Source: an uncultured Agathobacter sp.
GTDB lineage: Bacteria; Bacillota; Clostridia; Lachnospirales; Lachnospiraceae
Assembly (NCBI GenBank): GCA_934307695.1
Contig: CAKRCS010000007.1
Span: 1 to 64,000, forward strand
DNA length: 64,000 nucleotides
Reading direction: 5' to 3'
Positions 16,785 to 25,062 of the stretch are shown in pieces. How positions within the stretch are numbered: position 1 is the first letter of the stretch; every line of letters begins with the position of its first letter. Below the pieces are notes generated by a model that saw only the letters and a program-made list of their open reading frames with translations, had not been told where the DNA came from and did not search any database. Made by a program: the position numbers and the translations under genes.

Positions 16785-17708
16785 ATGAAGAAAATTGCGA
16801 TTATCGGTGTGGGGCATGTCGGATCACATGTGGCAAGCATGCTGGTGACCAGACATGTGTGTGATGAGCTGGTGCTGATCGATAAGGACGAAAAGAAAGC
16901 ATTTGGTCATGCGTGGGATCTGACCGATACGATGGCATATCAGGGGCATACCTGTAAGATAAAAGCCGGGGACTATTCGGATATCGGGGATGCGGATATA
17001 CTGATCTTCTCAGCGTGTGGCGGATATTTCAATGAGAACCGGCTGGAAGAACTGGACGAATCCGTAGAGATCGTAGACGAGGTGGCACCGAAGATTGAGC
17101 AAAGCGGATTTCATGGAATTGTGATCTCGATTACCAATCCGTGTGACCTGGTCGCATACTATTTGCAGACGAAGCTCCGTGCCACCGTGATCGGCTCCGG
17201 CACGATGCTGGACTCCGCGAGATTCCGGACATACATAGCAAACGAGCTTGCGGTAGACGTAAGAAGCGTGGAAGCATATAGCATGGGAGAACACGGCGAC
17301 AGTCAGGTGCCGGTCTGGAGTCAGGTCAGCATCGGAGGAAAGCCGCTTTCATCCGCCTTAGAGGATATGGGAAAAGCACAAAACTTTCCGTTCGAGGAGC
17401 TGGAACATAAAACAATCTTTGCAGGAGCACAGATCGCCGGAGCCAAGGGCTGTACGGAATTTGGAATCGGACTGGCGGCATGTGAGCTTGCAAATGCTAT
17501 TTTGCAGGACGAAAACCGTATTTTACCATGCTCAACACTATTGCAGGGAGAGTACGGCGAAACCGGAATATACACAAGCGTCCCGTGCCTGATCGGCGCA
17601 GGCGGTGTAAAGCAGATATGGACGATACAACTGACAGCGGAAGAAAGCGATCGCTTTCATAGCAGCTGCAGCCTGCTGCGGCACTACATCGAAACCAAGC
17701 TATCATAA
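16785..17708 (+). CDS. L-lactate/malate dehydrogenase family, 2-hydroxyacid type
   Basis: A 307-residue NAD-dependent dehydrogenase: GVGHVG at 8-13, D33 closing the second strand (NAD preference), R86 in the mobile loop, N118 in TNPCD, R146 and the catalytic H170 in GEHGDSQ. The specificity loop around GYFNENRLE differs from both lactate and malate dehydrogenases and recalls L-2-hydroxyisocaproate dehydrogenases, so the natural substrate may be a bulky 2-oxo acid. GGAGG precedes the ATG. The gene is bracketed by direct copies of the fold-back element, so one recombination event would delete it. Confidence 0.85.
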   Translation: MKKIAIIGVGHVGSHVASMLVTRHVCDELVLIDKDEKKAFGHAWDLTDTMAYQGHTCKIKAGDYSDIGDADILIFSACGGYFNENRLEELDESVEIVDEVAPKIEQSGFHGIVISITNPCDLVAYYLQTKLRATVIGSGTMLDSARFRTYIANELAVDVRSVEAYSMGEHGDSQVPVWSQVSIGGKPLSSALEDMGKAQNFPFEELEHKTIFAGAQIAGAKGCTEFGIGLAACELANAILQDENRILPCSTLLQGEYGETGIYTSVPCLIGAGGVKQIWTIQLTAEESDRFHSSCSLLRHYIETKLS

Positions 17709-17761
17709 CAAGCTGCCGCAAATACAATACAAAGCACACTTGCCTGCTGCCAGTGACGAAT

Positions 17762-18203
17762 CGCTTTCCCTCTTGGAAAAAAGCGATTCCACAAAAATTG
17801 CAGAAATTCTTTCAACCGATCCGGCGGTGATAAGGTTGTGTCTTTTGTCGGCTTTGACGCTCCCCGCCCGACTGTCCATGGCAGAAAGATTGCACTCAAA
17901 CTTTTTAGTTCTTCTAGGCGGGCGTTTTTGTGAAGTTGATATTAGAGCATGCCCTTCAAAACTCGCTTTTTACGTTTTCTATATGGGAACACGGTTAGCT
18001 CAAACAGATGAAGGGCATGCTCACATTTCCCAAAATCCGCCCGCAAGAAGAACACAAAAGTTCTCGAATTGCAAGTCTTTCTGCCGCGAACCGCCGGACT
18101 GGAGTGTTCAAACCTATAAAAGACAGAACTCATAAATAAAACGCCGGACGGTTGTACTAGAATTTCGCAATTTGCTGTGGTGCTTTTTGACAGAGAGGAA
18201 GCG
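17762..18203. mobile_element. fold-back element, copy 2
   Basis: Core 17780-18186 is collinear with copy 1 at a constant offset of 1490 bases. The flanking outer arms differ from copy 1 but still pair with each other: CGCTTTCCCTCT at 17762 against AGAGAGGAAGCG ending at 18203. The rest of the 645-bp gap has no gene; 18204-18354 is AT-rich leader sequence ending in AAAGGAGG. Confidence 0.75.
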
Positions 18204-18354
18204 GAAAAATGTAATACACAACTGACGGCTTGAAAGGCTTTTGTAATTTTTGTGAAAATGTTTTTCAACCAAATTGGAAGTACCCCAAGTGGTAAAAACT
18301 GTGAGACAGGTTTGTAACTGTATAACAAGAGGAAGATAGAAAAGGAGGCACACT

Positions 18355-19341
18355 ATGGCAACATTACAGATGTACATGGATCAGAGCAGAATCGACAACA
18401 TGTTTGAATCAGAGGTATACGAGGAAGTCTGGGGAAAGCAGTTCGGAGTAGATAACTCCGTAGGCAAGATCCGTAAGATCCTGCTGCACTGTCCGGGAGA
18501 GGAAATCAAGCAGCTCGCGCAGGGAGCCTATGAGGAGGAAGCCGGCGCAAGAATCTTAAAAAGCGAGAGCGGACGCATCCGCAACTATTGGAAAGACGAA
18601 AAACTGCCGGATCTGGGGCTGCTGCAGGAGCAGCATCATGCGATGGCGGCACTCCTTGAGAACGAAGGAATCGAGATCCACTATCTGGTAGACCCGACAA
18701 ACTACTGGACGAACCTGACCTTTACGAGAGACGTGGCACTGATGACACCAAAGGGCGCGATCCTGACACGTTTTGCGATGTATTTTCATCAGGGAGATAC
18801 CTACTATACACAGAAATTCCTCGCGGAGCAGAATATCCCGATCATCGGGGCGATACAGGGAAAAGGAACGATCGAGGGTGGCTCATTCTCCATGCTAGAT
18901 CCGCACACCGCGATCATCGGGCGCTCTGTCCGTATCAATGATGAGGGAATCGCGCAGCTTCGCACCCTGCTGTCCTATCAGGGTATCGATCTGATCGTGA
19001 TCGACATGCCGGCGTACTATATTCATCTGGACGAGGCATTTGTCCCGGTCGATAAGAACAAGCTCCTGGTCAGTACGTTCATCCTGCCGCACTGGTTCCT
19101 GCACACCTTGCAGGAAAGAGGCTACGAGCTTATCGAGACAGACCGCGACGATCCGATGCTGACCAACAACTGCATTGCACTTGAACCGGGAAAGGTACTG
19201 TTCTCCGCAAAAGGCGTAAGAACCATGAAGAATCTGGAAAAAGCGGGAATTGATATCATCCCGGTAGACATTACAGAGATCAACAAACTGGGTGGCGGAA
19301 TCCACTGCTCTACACTGCCGCTGCTTAGAGACTCAATTTAG
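18355..19341 (+). CDS. DDAH/arginine deiminase-superfamily amidinohydrolase
   Basis: A 328-residue member of the guanidino-group modifying superfamily (beta/alpha propeller). Signature positions: FTRDVALMTPKG at 123-134, EGG at 174-176, HLDEAF with H224 and D226, and nucleophile C318 in GGGIHCSTLP near the C-terminus. Such enzymes attack a guanidinium carbon and release ammonia or an amine, or transfer the amidino group. The neighbouring RocB-like peptidase, omega-aminotransferase and amino-acid importer suggest an arginine-like substrate. Whether it is a deiminase, dimethylargininase or transferase cannot be decided here. Confidence 0.85.
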   Translation: MATLQMYMDQSRIDNMFESEVYEEVWGKQFGVDNSVGKIRKILLHCPGEEIKQLAQGAYEEEAGARILKSESGRIRNYWKDEKLPDLGLLQEQHHAMAALLENEGIEIHYLVDPTNYWTNLTFTRDVALMTPKGAILTRFAMYFHQGDTYYTQKFLAEQNIPIIGAIQGKGTIEGGSFSMLDPHTAIIGRSVRINDEGIAQLRTLLSYQGIDLIVIDMPAYYIHLDEAFVPVDKNKLLVSTFILPHWFLHTLQERGYELIETDRDDPMLTNNCIALEPGKVLFSAKGVRTMKNLEKAGIDIIPVDITEINKLGGGIHCSTLPLLRDSI

Positions 19342-19351
19342 GAGGTGCCAT

Positions 19352-19990
19352 ATGAATGAAAAAAAGTATGTAATCACCATTTCCCGGCAGTTCGGCAGCC
19401 TGGGACGACCGATCGCAAAGAAACTGGCGGAGCGCCTTGGCATTGCCTATTACGACAGAGAGCTTGTGGATCGCACGGCAAAAGAGATGAACATGGCAGT
19501 TTCAGAAATCGTGGAGCTGGAGGAATCCGTAAAAGGCGGATTTTTCCAGATGAAATATCCACTTGGACTTGGAACAGCAGGCGTGCGGGATAAGATCTTT
19601 GAGAACCAGAAGCGCATCATCAAGGAGCTGGCAGAGAAGGAATCCTGCATTATCGTAGGACGGTGCGCCGATGCGATTCTGAGCGAATATGAAAATACCA
19701 TACATATCTATATCTACGCACCAGAGGAGGAACGGTTCGAGGTATGCAAAAAGGACTTTGGCATGAGTCCGGTCGAGGCAAAGCGCATGATGCTTGAGGT
19801 GGATAAGGCGCGCGAACGCTACCACATGGAGTATGCGGGATTTCTGCCGGATGATCCGAAATACAAGGATCTTATGATCGATTCAAGTGTGCTCGGTGTA
19901 GATAAGACCGTGGAGCTGATTGAGAACTATGTAAAACTGTTTTTGAGTTTGGAAGCACCAAAGAAAATGAAAAAATGTATACAATTTTAA
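19352..19990 (+). CDS. cytidylate-kinase-like family protein
   Basis: ATG at 19352 has GGAGGTG immediately before it; the frame extends upstream without a signal. The 212-residue protein has the modified P-loop ISRQFGSLGRPIAKKLA near residue 11, the YYDRELVD segment and IIVGRCADAIL, as in the cytidylate-kinase-like proteins common in Lachnospiraceae. They lack the bona fide CMP-binding set, so the phosphate acceptor is unknown. It is coupled to the amidinohydrolase gene. One GTATAC operator for the next unit lies inside its last codons. Confidence 0.85.
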   Translation: MNEKKYVITISRQFGSLGRPIAKKLAERLGIAYYDRELVDRTAKEMNMAVSEIVELEESVKGGFFQMKYPLGLGTAGVRDKIFENQKRIIKELAEKESCIIVGRCADAILSEYENTIHIYIYAPEEERFEVCKKDFGMSPVEAKRMMLEVDKARERYHMEYAGFLPDDPKYKDLMIDSSVLGVDKTVELIENYVKLFLSLEAPKKMKKCIQF

Positions 19991-20069
19991 GAATTTTAAA
20001 CTTATGTATTGACAGAAAATCTCAATTATGCTAGTATATGCCACATAAAACAAATGAATACGGTATACA
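19976..20069 (+). promoter_or_regulatory. promoter of the ABC importer with two GTATAC operators
   Basis: TTGACA (20009-20014), 17 bases, TAGTAT (20032-20037): a near-consensus promoter. TGTATACA lies upstream at 19976-19983 and GGTATACAA downstream at 20062-20070, 87 bases apart, so a dimer of dimers or loop could close the promoter. The same motif stands at the gntR/RocB intergenic region. Confidence 0.65.
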
Positions 20070-20074
20070 AAAAC

Positions 20075-20108
20075 AAAGGCGTTTCTTCGGGAGAGGAAGC
20101 GCCTTTTT
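20075..20108 (+). terminator. leader terminator before the ABC importer
   Basis: AAAGGCGTTTC (20075-20085) pairs with GAAGCGCCTTT (20096-20106), one G-U pair, followed by a T-run, about 30 bases after the predicted transcription start and 27 bases before the ATG. Full expression would require read-through. It parallels the terminator at 11052. Confidence 0.65.
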
Positions 20109-20134
20109 GTTTTTCAAAAAAGAAGGAGAGAACT

Positions 20135-20875
20135 ATGCAAGAAGAGAGAGATGTAATTATTTCTGTACAAAATTTATCGAAAAGTTACAGCACCCTTGCG
20201 GTTCTGAAAGATATAAATCTCGAGGTCAAAAAGGGTGAAGTGATCGCGATCATCGGTCCGTCCGGCTCCGGAAAAAGCACCATGCTCCGCTGCCTGAACG
20301 CACTTGAAACGATCAGCGGAGGGGAGATCTACTACAAGGGTGAGCCGATCTCCAAGATGAAGAAATACACTTCATTGCGGGAGGAGGTCGGAATGGTATT
20401 CCAGCATTTCAACCTGTTTCCTCATATGACCGTATTGGAAAATATCGTGTATGCACCGATCAAGGTCAAGAAAAGAGCAAAGGATACGATCCGGATGGAA
20501 GCATTGAATCTGCTTGAAACAGTCGGGCTGGAGGAGAAAAAGAATGTCTATCCGGAGATGCTTTCCGGAGGGCAGAAGCAGAGAGTTGCGATTGCAAGAG
20601 CACTTGCGATGCAGCCGGAGGTACTGCTTTTCGATGAGCCGACCTCAGCGCTTGACCCGGAAATGGTAGGTGAAGTTCTTTCCGTTATGAAGAGTCTTGC
20701 GAAAACCGGTATGACGATGCTGGTTGTCACCCATGAGATGGGATTCGCGAGAGAGGTTGCAGACCGGGTGATCTTCATGGATGAAGGATACATCATGGAA
20801 GAAGGAACTCCGGAGGATGTCTTTGTAAATACACAGAATCCAAGAGTAAAGGCATTTCTCAGCAAGATGTTATAA
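20135..20875 (+). CDS. polar amino acid ABC transporter, ATP-binding protein
   Basis: Start at 20135 follows AAGGAGAG. A 246-residue GlnQ/HisP-type ATPase: Walker [10 protein letters not shown] at 41-49, Q-loop VFQHFNLF, signature [15 protein letters not shown], Walker [14 protein letters not shown], switch histidine in VVTHEM. With the permease and lipoprotein that follow (12 and 62 bases apart) it forms an importer for an amino acid or related cation, probably the substrate of the cluster. Confidence 0.95.
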   Translation: MQEERDVIISVQNLSKSYSTLAVLKDINLEVKKGEVIAIIGPSGSGKSTMLRCLNALETISGGEIYYKGEPISKMKKYTSLREEVGMVFQHFNLFPHMTVLENIVYAPIKVKKRAKDTIRMEALNLLETVGLEEKKNVYPEMLSGGQKQRVAIARALAMQPEVLLFDEPTSALDPEMVGEVLSVMKSLAKTGMTMLVVTHEMGFAREVADRVIFMDEGYIMEEGTPEDVFVNTQNPRVKAFLSKML

Positions 20876-20887
20876 GGAGGATCAGTT

Positions 20888-21583
20888 ATGGCAGTTTTTT
20901 GGAAAATATTAGTAAAATATCGAATGCTATTTATCGGCGGTGTAAAAATCACACTGATCGTATCCATCCTGACAATTATTCTGGGAACAATTTTCGGAAT
21001 CCTGATGGCATTCATGAAAATGAGCAAAATTAGACCACTCCGCTGGTTTGCAAATGCCTATGTGGAATTTATACGAGGTACTCCGGTTCTGGTTCAGATT
21101 TCACTTGTTTTCTACGGACTGCCGATGATGGGTGTTCACATTCCAAGTATTATGATCGGCGGCACGGATATCTCAAGACTGGCGGCTGGTATTATTGCCC
21201 TGACGATCAACACGACCGCGTATATCTGCGAGATTGTGCGAGGCGGTATCCTTTCCGTGGACAGAGGACAGACAGAGGCTTCGCTGGCGCTTGGAATGGG
21301 AAAGACAAGAACACTGCTCTGCATCGTTTTACCGCAGGCAATGAAAAGCATACTTCCATCTATGGGAAATGAATTTATCACGATTATCAAGACCTCATCA
21401 CAGGTTTCCGTAATCGGAATCGGCGAGCTTATGTATGCCGCGGATACGGTGCGGGGAATCAGCTTCCAGCCGATGGCACCGCTGATCATTGTAGCACTTA
21501 TATATTTCCTGATCACATCGGTATTTTCTTTTGCTTTAAAGAAAACCGAGAAGAGGATGGCACGCAGTACACAGCGGGCCTAG
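20888..21583 (+). CDS. polar amino acid ABC transporter, permease
   Basis: A 231-residue HisM/GlnP-family permease with about five membrane segments; the coupling EAA-like loop is seen as EASLALGMGKTRTLLCIVLPQA. FIRGTPVLVQI is the family motif near residue 63. It is the sole permease in the operon and so probably works as a homodimer with the ATPase encoded upstream. Confidence 0.95.
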   Translation: MAVFWKILVKYRMLFIGGVKITLIVSILTIILGTIFGILMAFMKMSKIRPLRWFANAYVEFIRGTPVLVQISLVFYGLPMMGVHIPSIMIGGTDISRLAAGIIALTINTTAYICEIVRGGILSVDRGQTEASLALGMGKTRTLLCIVLPQAMKSILPSMGNEFITIIKTSSQVSVIGIGELMYAADTVRGISFQPMAPLIIVALIYFLITSVFSFALKKTEKRMARSTQRA

Positions 21584-21645
21584 CACACAAAGCACTTTTG
21601 CAGGCGACTGCTTAAGTAATATATAGGAAAAGAGAGGAAAAGACT

Positions 21646-22551
21646 ATGAAGAGACGAATTTTGGCAATGGTAATGACAATCGCAATGGGAACTATGATGT
21701 TTGCCGGCTGTGGTGCAGAGGAAAGCTCTGATTCGGCAGATGCAACGCCAAAGACAGAGACTGTTGAGGCAACAGAAAGTGAAGCAGCAGGAACGGATGA
21801 TGCAACAGAGTCGGCTGGAGAGATGGGACCGATCCTTTCTAAGATCAAAGAGTCCGGAAAGCTTGTAGTCGGTACTGCATCCGGATATCCGCCATACGAA
21901 TTTGTGGATATCACCTCCGCAGATCAGGCAGTTATCGGCGTAGATATGGAGCTTGCACAGGCAATTGCTGATGAGCTTGGCGTAGAGCTTGAGATCCAGG
22001 ATATGACATTTTCATCCCTCCTTGCATCCATTCCGGCAGGAACGATAGACATGGCAATCGCCGGTGTATCACCGACCGATGAAAGAAAAGAGACAATGGA
22101 CTTCTCAGACAGCTATCTGTTTGCAGATCAGGTCGTTATCATTAACAAGGCAGACGCAGACAAGTATAAGACCTTCGATGATTTAAAGGGTGCTACGCTT
22201 GCAGCGGAGAAATCCACCACACAGGAAGCACTTGTTCAGGAACTGCTTCCGGACAACACCTTGGTATCGCTTGAGCATGTTCCGGAATGTATCCTTGAGC
22301 TGAAGAACGGCAAGGTTGACGGTGTAGTTGTAGAGAGTATCGTAGGTGAGCAGTATATCCTTGCAGATGATACACTTCAGTTCGCAGATGCAACCTTCGA
22401 CAGACAGAAGGAATCCGCAATCGTTATGGATAAGGGCAATGAAGACCTTCTTGAGATCGTAAACAAGGTCATCAAGGAGAATCAGGATGCAGGCAACTTT
22501 GATACATGGGTTACAAAGTACAGTGAGATCGTTGTAAACAACGCACAGTAA
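21646..22551 (+). CDS. polar amino acid ABC transporter, substrate-binding lipoprotein
   Basis: A 301-residue family 3 binding protein. Signal peptide with lipobox FAGC (C22 is the lipidated residue), then an acidic Ser/Thr/Ala-rich linker to about residue 62, then the two-lobed domain (LVVGTASGYPPYEF, DMAIAGVSPTDERKE). Anchored outside the membrane, it delivers the ligand to the permease. The conserved arginine or aspartate pair that would fix the ligand class cannot be assigned with confidence. The next gene begins directly at its stop codon. Confidence 0.95.
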   Translation: MKRRILAMVMTIAMGTMMFAGCGAEESSDSADATPKTETVEATESEAAGTDDATESAGEMGPILSKIKESGKLVVGTASGYPPYEFVDITSADQAVIGVDMELAQAIADELGVELEIQDMTFSSLLASIPAGTIDMAIAGVSPTDERKETMDFSDSYLFADQVVIINKADADKYKTFDDLKGATLAAEKSTTQEALVQELLPDNTLVSLEHVPECILELKNGKVDGVVVESIVGEQYILADDTLQFADATFDRQKESAIVMDKGNEDLLEIVNKVIKENQDAGNFDTWVTKYSEIVVNNAQ

Positions 22552-23505
22552 ATGAGAAAAATCGTAATCACAGATTATCCGAAGGTGTTAAGCCGCGATC
22601 TGCAGTACGAAAAGGACCGCATCGCGGCGATCCTTGCGGATGCACAAATTGAGATAGTTCCATACGAAAACAAAGAACAGTGGCTATCACAGGTAAAGGA
22701 TGCGGTCGCTCTCCTTACCGCATTTTTGCCAATCGATGCAGAAGTGATGGATGCGATACCCGGCTTGAGATGCATCGCACTCAACGCGACCGGCTACGAT
22801 AACGTTGATGTTACAGAAGCCAAAAAACGCGGAATCGCGGTCATTCCAATCAAGGAGTACTGTACCGAGGAGGTAGCCGAGCACACGATCGCGCTGCTTC
22901 TGGCACTCGCAAGAGGGTTAAAGCATTACGAGCATGACATTGATGTCCAGCATCAATGGGAGTACGCCAGCTTAAGCGGGTTGCACCGCGTATGCGGGCA
23001 GACACTTGGAATTGCAGGATTTGGAAAAATCGGCAAGCGTGTCGGAAAGATCGCAGATGCCCTTGGCATGAAGATCCTCGTATATTCCCCTACCGGAAAA
23101 ACCGTAAATACCGAGTCCTACCCGGTAACGTTTGTGTCCAGGGAGACTTTGTTTGCAGAGAGTGATTTCATCACAAATCACATGGCGGTGGACGCGCACG
23201 CCGCTCCGTTCTTTGATGAAGAAGCCTTTAACTCCATGCGCCGGCAGCCTTTTTTCCTCAATATAGGAAGAGGGGCAGCCGTAGATGAAAAGGCTTTGAT
23301 CCACGCACTGGATACCGGAACGATCAAGGGCGCGGGGCTTGACGTCCTCGCCTCCGAGGCGCCCGATCTTGCCACAAGTCCGCTGGTCGGCAGGGAAAAT
23401 GTGATCCTGACACCGCACAGCGCATTCTATTCGGAGGAATCCCTCCGCGCGTTGCAGGACATCTCCTGCGATAACGTGGGGACGTTCCTTTTGACACACC
23501 CATAG
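22552..23505 (+). CDS. D-isomer-specific 2-hydroxyacid dehydrogenase
   Basis: A 317-residue NAD-dependent enzyme: GFGKIG at 156-161, catalytic arginine in NIGRGAAVDE, glutamate in GLDVLASEAP and histidine in LTPHSAFYS. It reduces a 2-oxo acid to the D-hydroxy acid. ATG follows the previous TAA without a gap, so it belongs to the importer operon. The last ten residues (GTFLLTHP and stop) are encoded by the stop-associated repeat, so the natural C-terminus has been replaced or extended. Confidence 0.9.
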   Translation: MRKIVITDYPKVLSRDLQYEKDRIAAILADAQIEIVPYENKEQWLSQVKDAVALLTAFLPIDAEVMDAIPGLRCIALNATGYDNVDVTEAKKRGIAVIPIKEYCTEEVAEHTIALLLALARGLKHYEHDIDVQHQWEYASLSGLHRVCGQTLGIAGFGKIGKRVGKIADALGMKILVYSPTGKTVNTESYPVTFVSRETLFAESDFITNHMAVDAHAAPFFDEEAFNSMRRQPFFLNIGRGAAVDEKALIHALDTGTIKGAGLDVLASEAPDLATSPLVGRENVILTPHSAFYSEESLRALQDISCDNVGTFLLTHP

Positions 23506-23581
23506 CCCATTGACACAAGGAGCGCCCAATGGCACGCACAGCGCCCATTGACACGCACAGCGCCCAATGACACATAACAGG
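23478..23581 (+). repeat. stop-codon-associated repeat, copy 2, with four 19-bp units
   Basis: Begins GGGACGTTCCTTTTGACAC and matches copy 1 at 10114. Then come four 19-bp units at 23506, 23525, 23544 and 23563, opening alternately CCCATTG and CCCAATG, so adjacent units can pair. It runs into the terminator at 23577. Confidence 0.75.
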
Positions 23582-23610
23582 CATTGCTTACCAAAGCAGT
23601 GCCTGTTTTT
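23577..23610 (+). terminator. terminator of the importer operon
   Basis: ACAGGCATTGCT pairs with AGCAGTGCCTGT across a six-base loop, followed by five T. Confidence 0.85.
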
Positions 23611-23682
23611 GACGTTGTATTGCTAAGAATATATGGTTGGGATATAATGACCGGAGACAACAGACAATAGCAGGGAACTAAA

Positions 23683-25041
23683 ATGAAGCAGACAAGAAAT
23701 AAAACTATCACTATTACAGCAATTTTATGCATGGCGCTTGGACTTACCGCCTGCCAGCTTCCAACCACAGACAAACAGGACGTGGCGGAAGAACCGGAGC
23801 TATACCTTGTGGACGAGAGCGTTGCAGCGCCGGAGTGGACGGACAGCTACACGGCAGAGCCGAAGCAGAAGGGTGATCTGCGCATAATGCAGATATCCGA
23901 TCCGCACTACTATTCGCCGCGCCTGACGGACCAATGCACACTCTATCACAATGCGATGGTAAGCGCAGCCGGGCGCGATGCGCTCCATATCGGAGAGATA
24001 CTGGACGCATTTTTCGAGCAGATGCAGCAGTATGACCCGGATGTGCTGATCGTCTCCGGCGATCTTAGCATGAACGGGGAGAAGGCAAGCCATGAGGATT
24101 TTGCGGCATATCTGCGGCAGTTCGAGGAAAATGGAATACAGGTTCTGGTCATTCCGGGCAACCACGACATCAACAGTCAAAGCCCGTGGGAGATCCGCGG
24201 GAACAGGGCGATCCCGGCCGAGAATGTCACCCCGGAAGAATTTGAACAGATTTATGCTGACTTTGGGTACAATGAGGCGATATACCGTGACGAGGACTCT
24301 TTGAGCTACGTTGCAGATCTTGGAAAAAACTGCTGGGCGATCATGCTTGACGCAAGCATTTACAAGGATGGAGATGTAAAGCCCGGCGGACTTTTGAGCA
24401 AGGCAACCAGAGACTGGGTAAGCGGTGTGCTTGAGGAAGCAAAGGCGCAGGGCGTGCGCGTCATTTCCACCACGCATCAGAATCTTCTGGTGCATAACGA
24501 GAATTTTATATCGGACTATACCATCGTGGATGGGGCATCCCTCGCGGAAAAATATATAGAAAATGGCGTTGCAATCAACCTGTCCGGACACCTTCACTGT
24601 ATGAACATTGTCGAGCGGCGGGGCGTGTTCTATGAGGTCGCAATGGAATCGCTCAGTGTGTGGCCGAATCTGTACGGTCAGCTCGACATCCGGGAGGACG
24701 GAACGATGTCTTTTTCCACCCATGCCACAATTCATAGTTCAAATTCTTACGCATATATGTTAGACTCTACCAATAGGACGCTCGGCACCAGATTTTCGGA
24801 GGAAGGTCTGACAGAGGATGAGGTTTCTGCCATGCGTGATTTTATCGTGCAGATGAACATCGCATATTTTGCGGGCAGGCTGGAGCCGGCAGAGGTTTAC
24901 GAGAAGGATGAGGGCTACCTGCTCTGGAAGGAAAAAGCATCGGACAGCCGCAACTTTGAGTTTATTGAATCGATCATGCAGGAGACGCGCCGGGATCACA
25001 CCTACATTGCTCCGTTTCGCCTGGAGCAGCAGGAAGAATAG
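23683..25041 (+). CDS. metallophosphoesterase lipoprotein
   Basis: A 452-residue secreted calcineurin-like phosphoesterase. Lipobox LTAC (C24), then the metal-binding motifs SDPHYY (D and H), SGDLSMNG, GNHD, THQN and GHLH in order. It would act outside the membrane on a phosphodiester or phosphomonoester. The following membrane gene is only 21 bases away, so the two may be co-transcribed. Confidence 0.92.
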   Translation: MKQTRNKTITITAILCMALGLTACQLPTTDKQDVAEEPELYLVDESVAAPEWTDSYTAEPKQKGDLRIMQISDPHYYSPRLTDQCTLYHNAMVSAAGRDALHIGEILDAFFEQMQQYDPDVLIVSGDLSMNGEKASHEDFAAYLRQFEENGIQVLVIPGNHDINSQSPWEIRGNRAIPAENVTPEEFEQIYADFGYNEAIYRDEDSLSYVADLGKNCWAIMLDASIYKDGDVKPGGLLSKATRDWVSGVLEEAKAQGVRVISTTHQNLLVHNENFISDYTIVDGASLAEKYIENGVAINLSGHLHCMNIVERRGVFYEVAMESLSVWPNLYGQLDIREDGTMSFSTHATIHSSNSYAYMLDSTNRTLGTRFSEEGLTEDEVSAMRDFIVQMNIAYFAGRLEPAEVYEKDEGYLLWKEKASDSRNFEFIESIMQETRRDHTYIAPFRLEQQEE

Positions 25042-25062
25042 AAAGAGTATTAAGAAGTAAGA

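Noticed and set aside
16264-18203. insertion of the elements into intrinsic terminators
   Set aside because: The outer arms are not followed by a T-run on either strand, so they do not look like split terminators; insertion into some other palindrome stays possible.
18355-19341. arginine deiminase (arcA)
   Set aside because: Length 328 instead of about 410 and the motif order resembles DDAH-type enzymes; arcB and arcC are absent nearby.
23506-23581. CRISPR array
   Set aside because: The 19-bp units are contiguous without spacers and no cas genes are present.
23800-24735. 311-codon open frame antisense to the phosphoesterase
   Set aside because: All phosphoesterase motifs are on the plus strand; the antisense frame encodes nothing recognisable.
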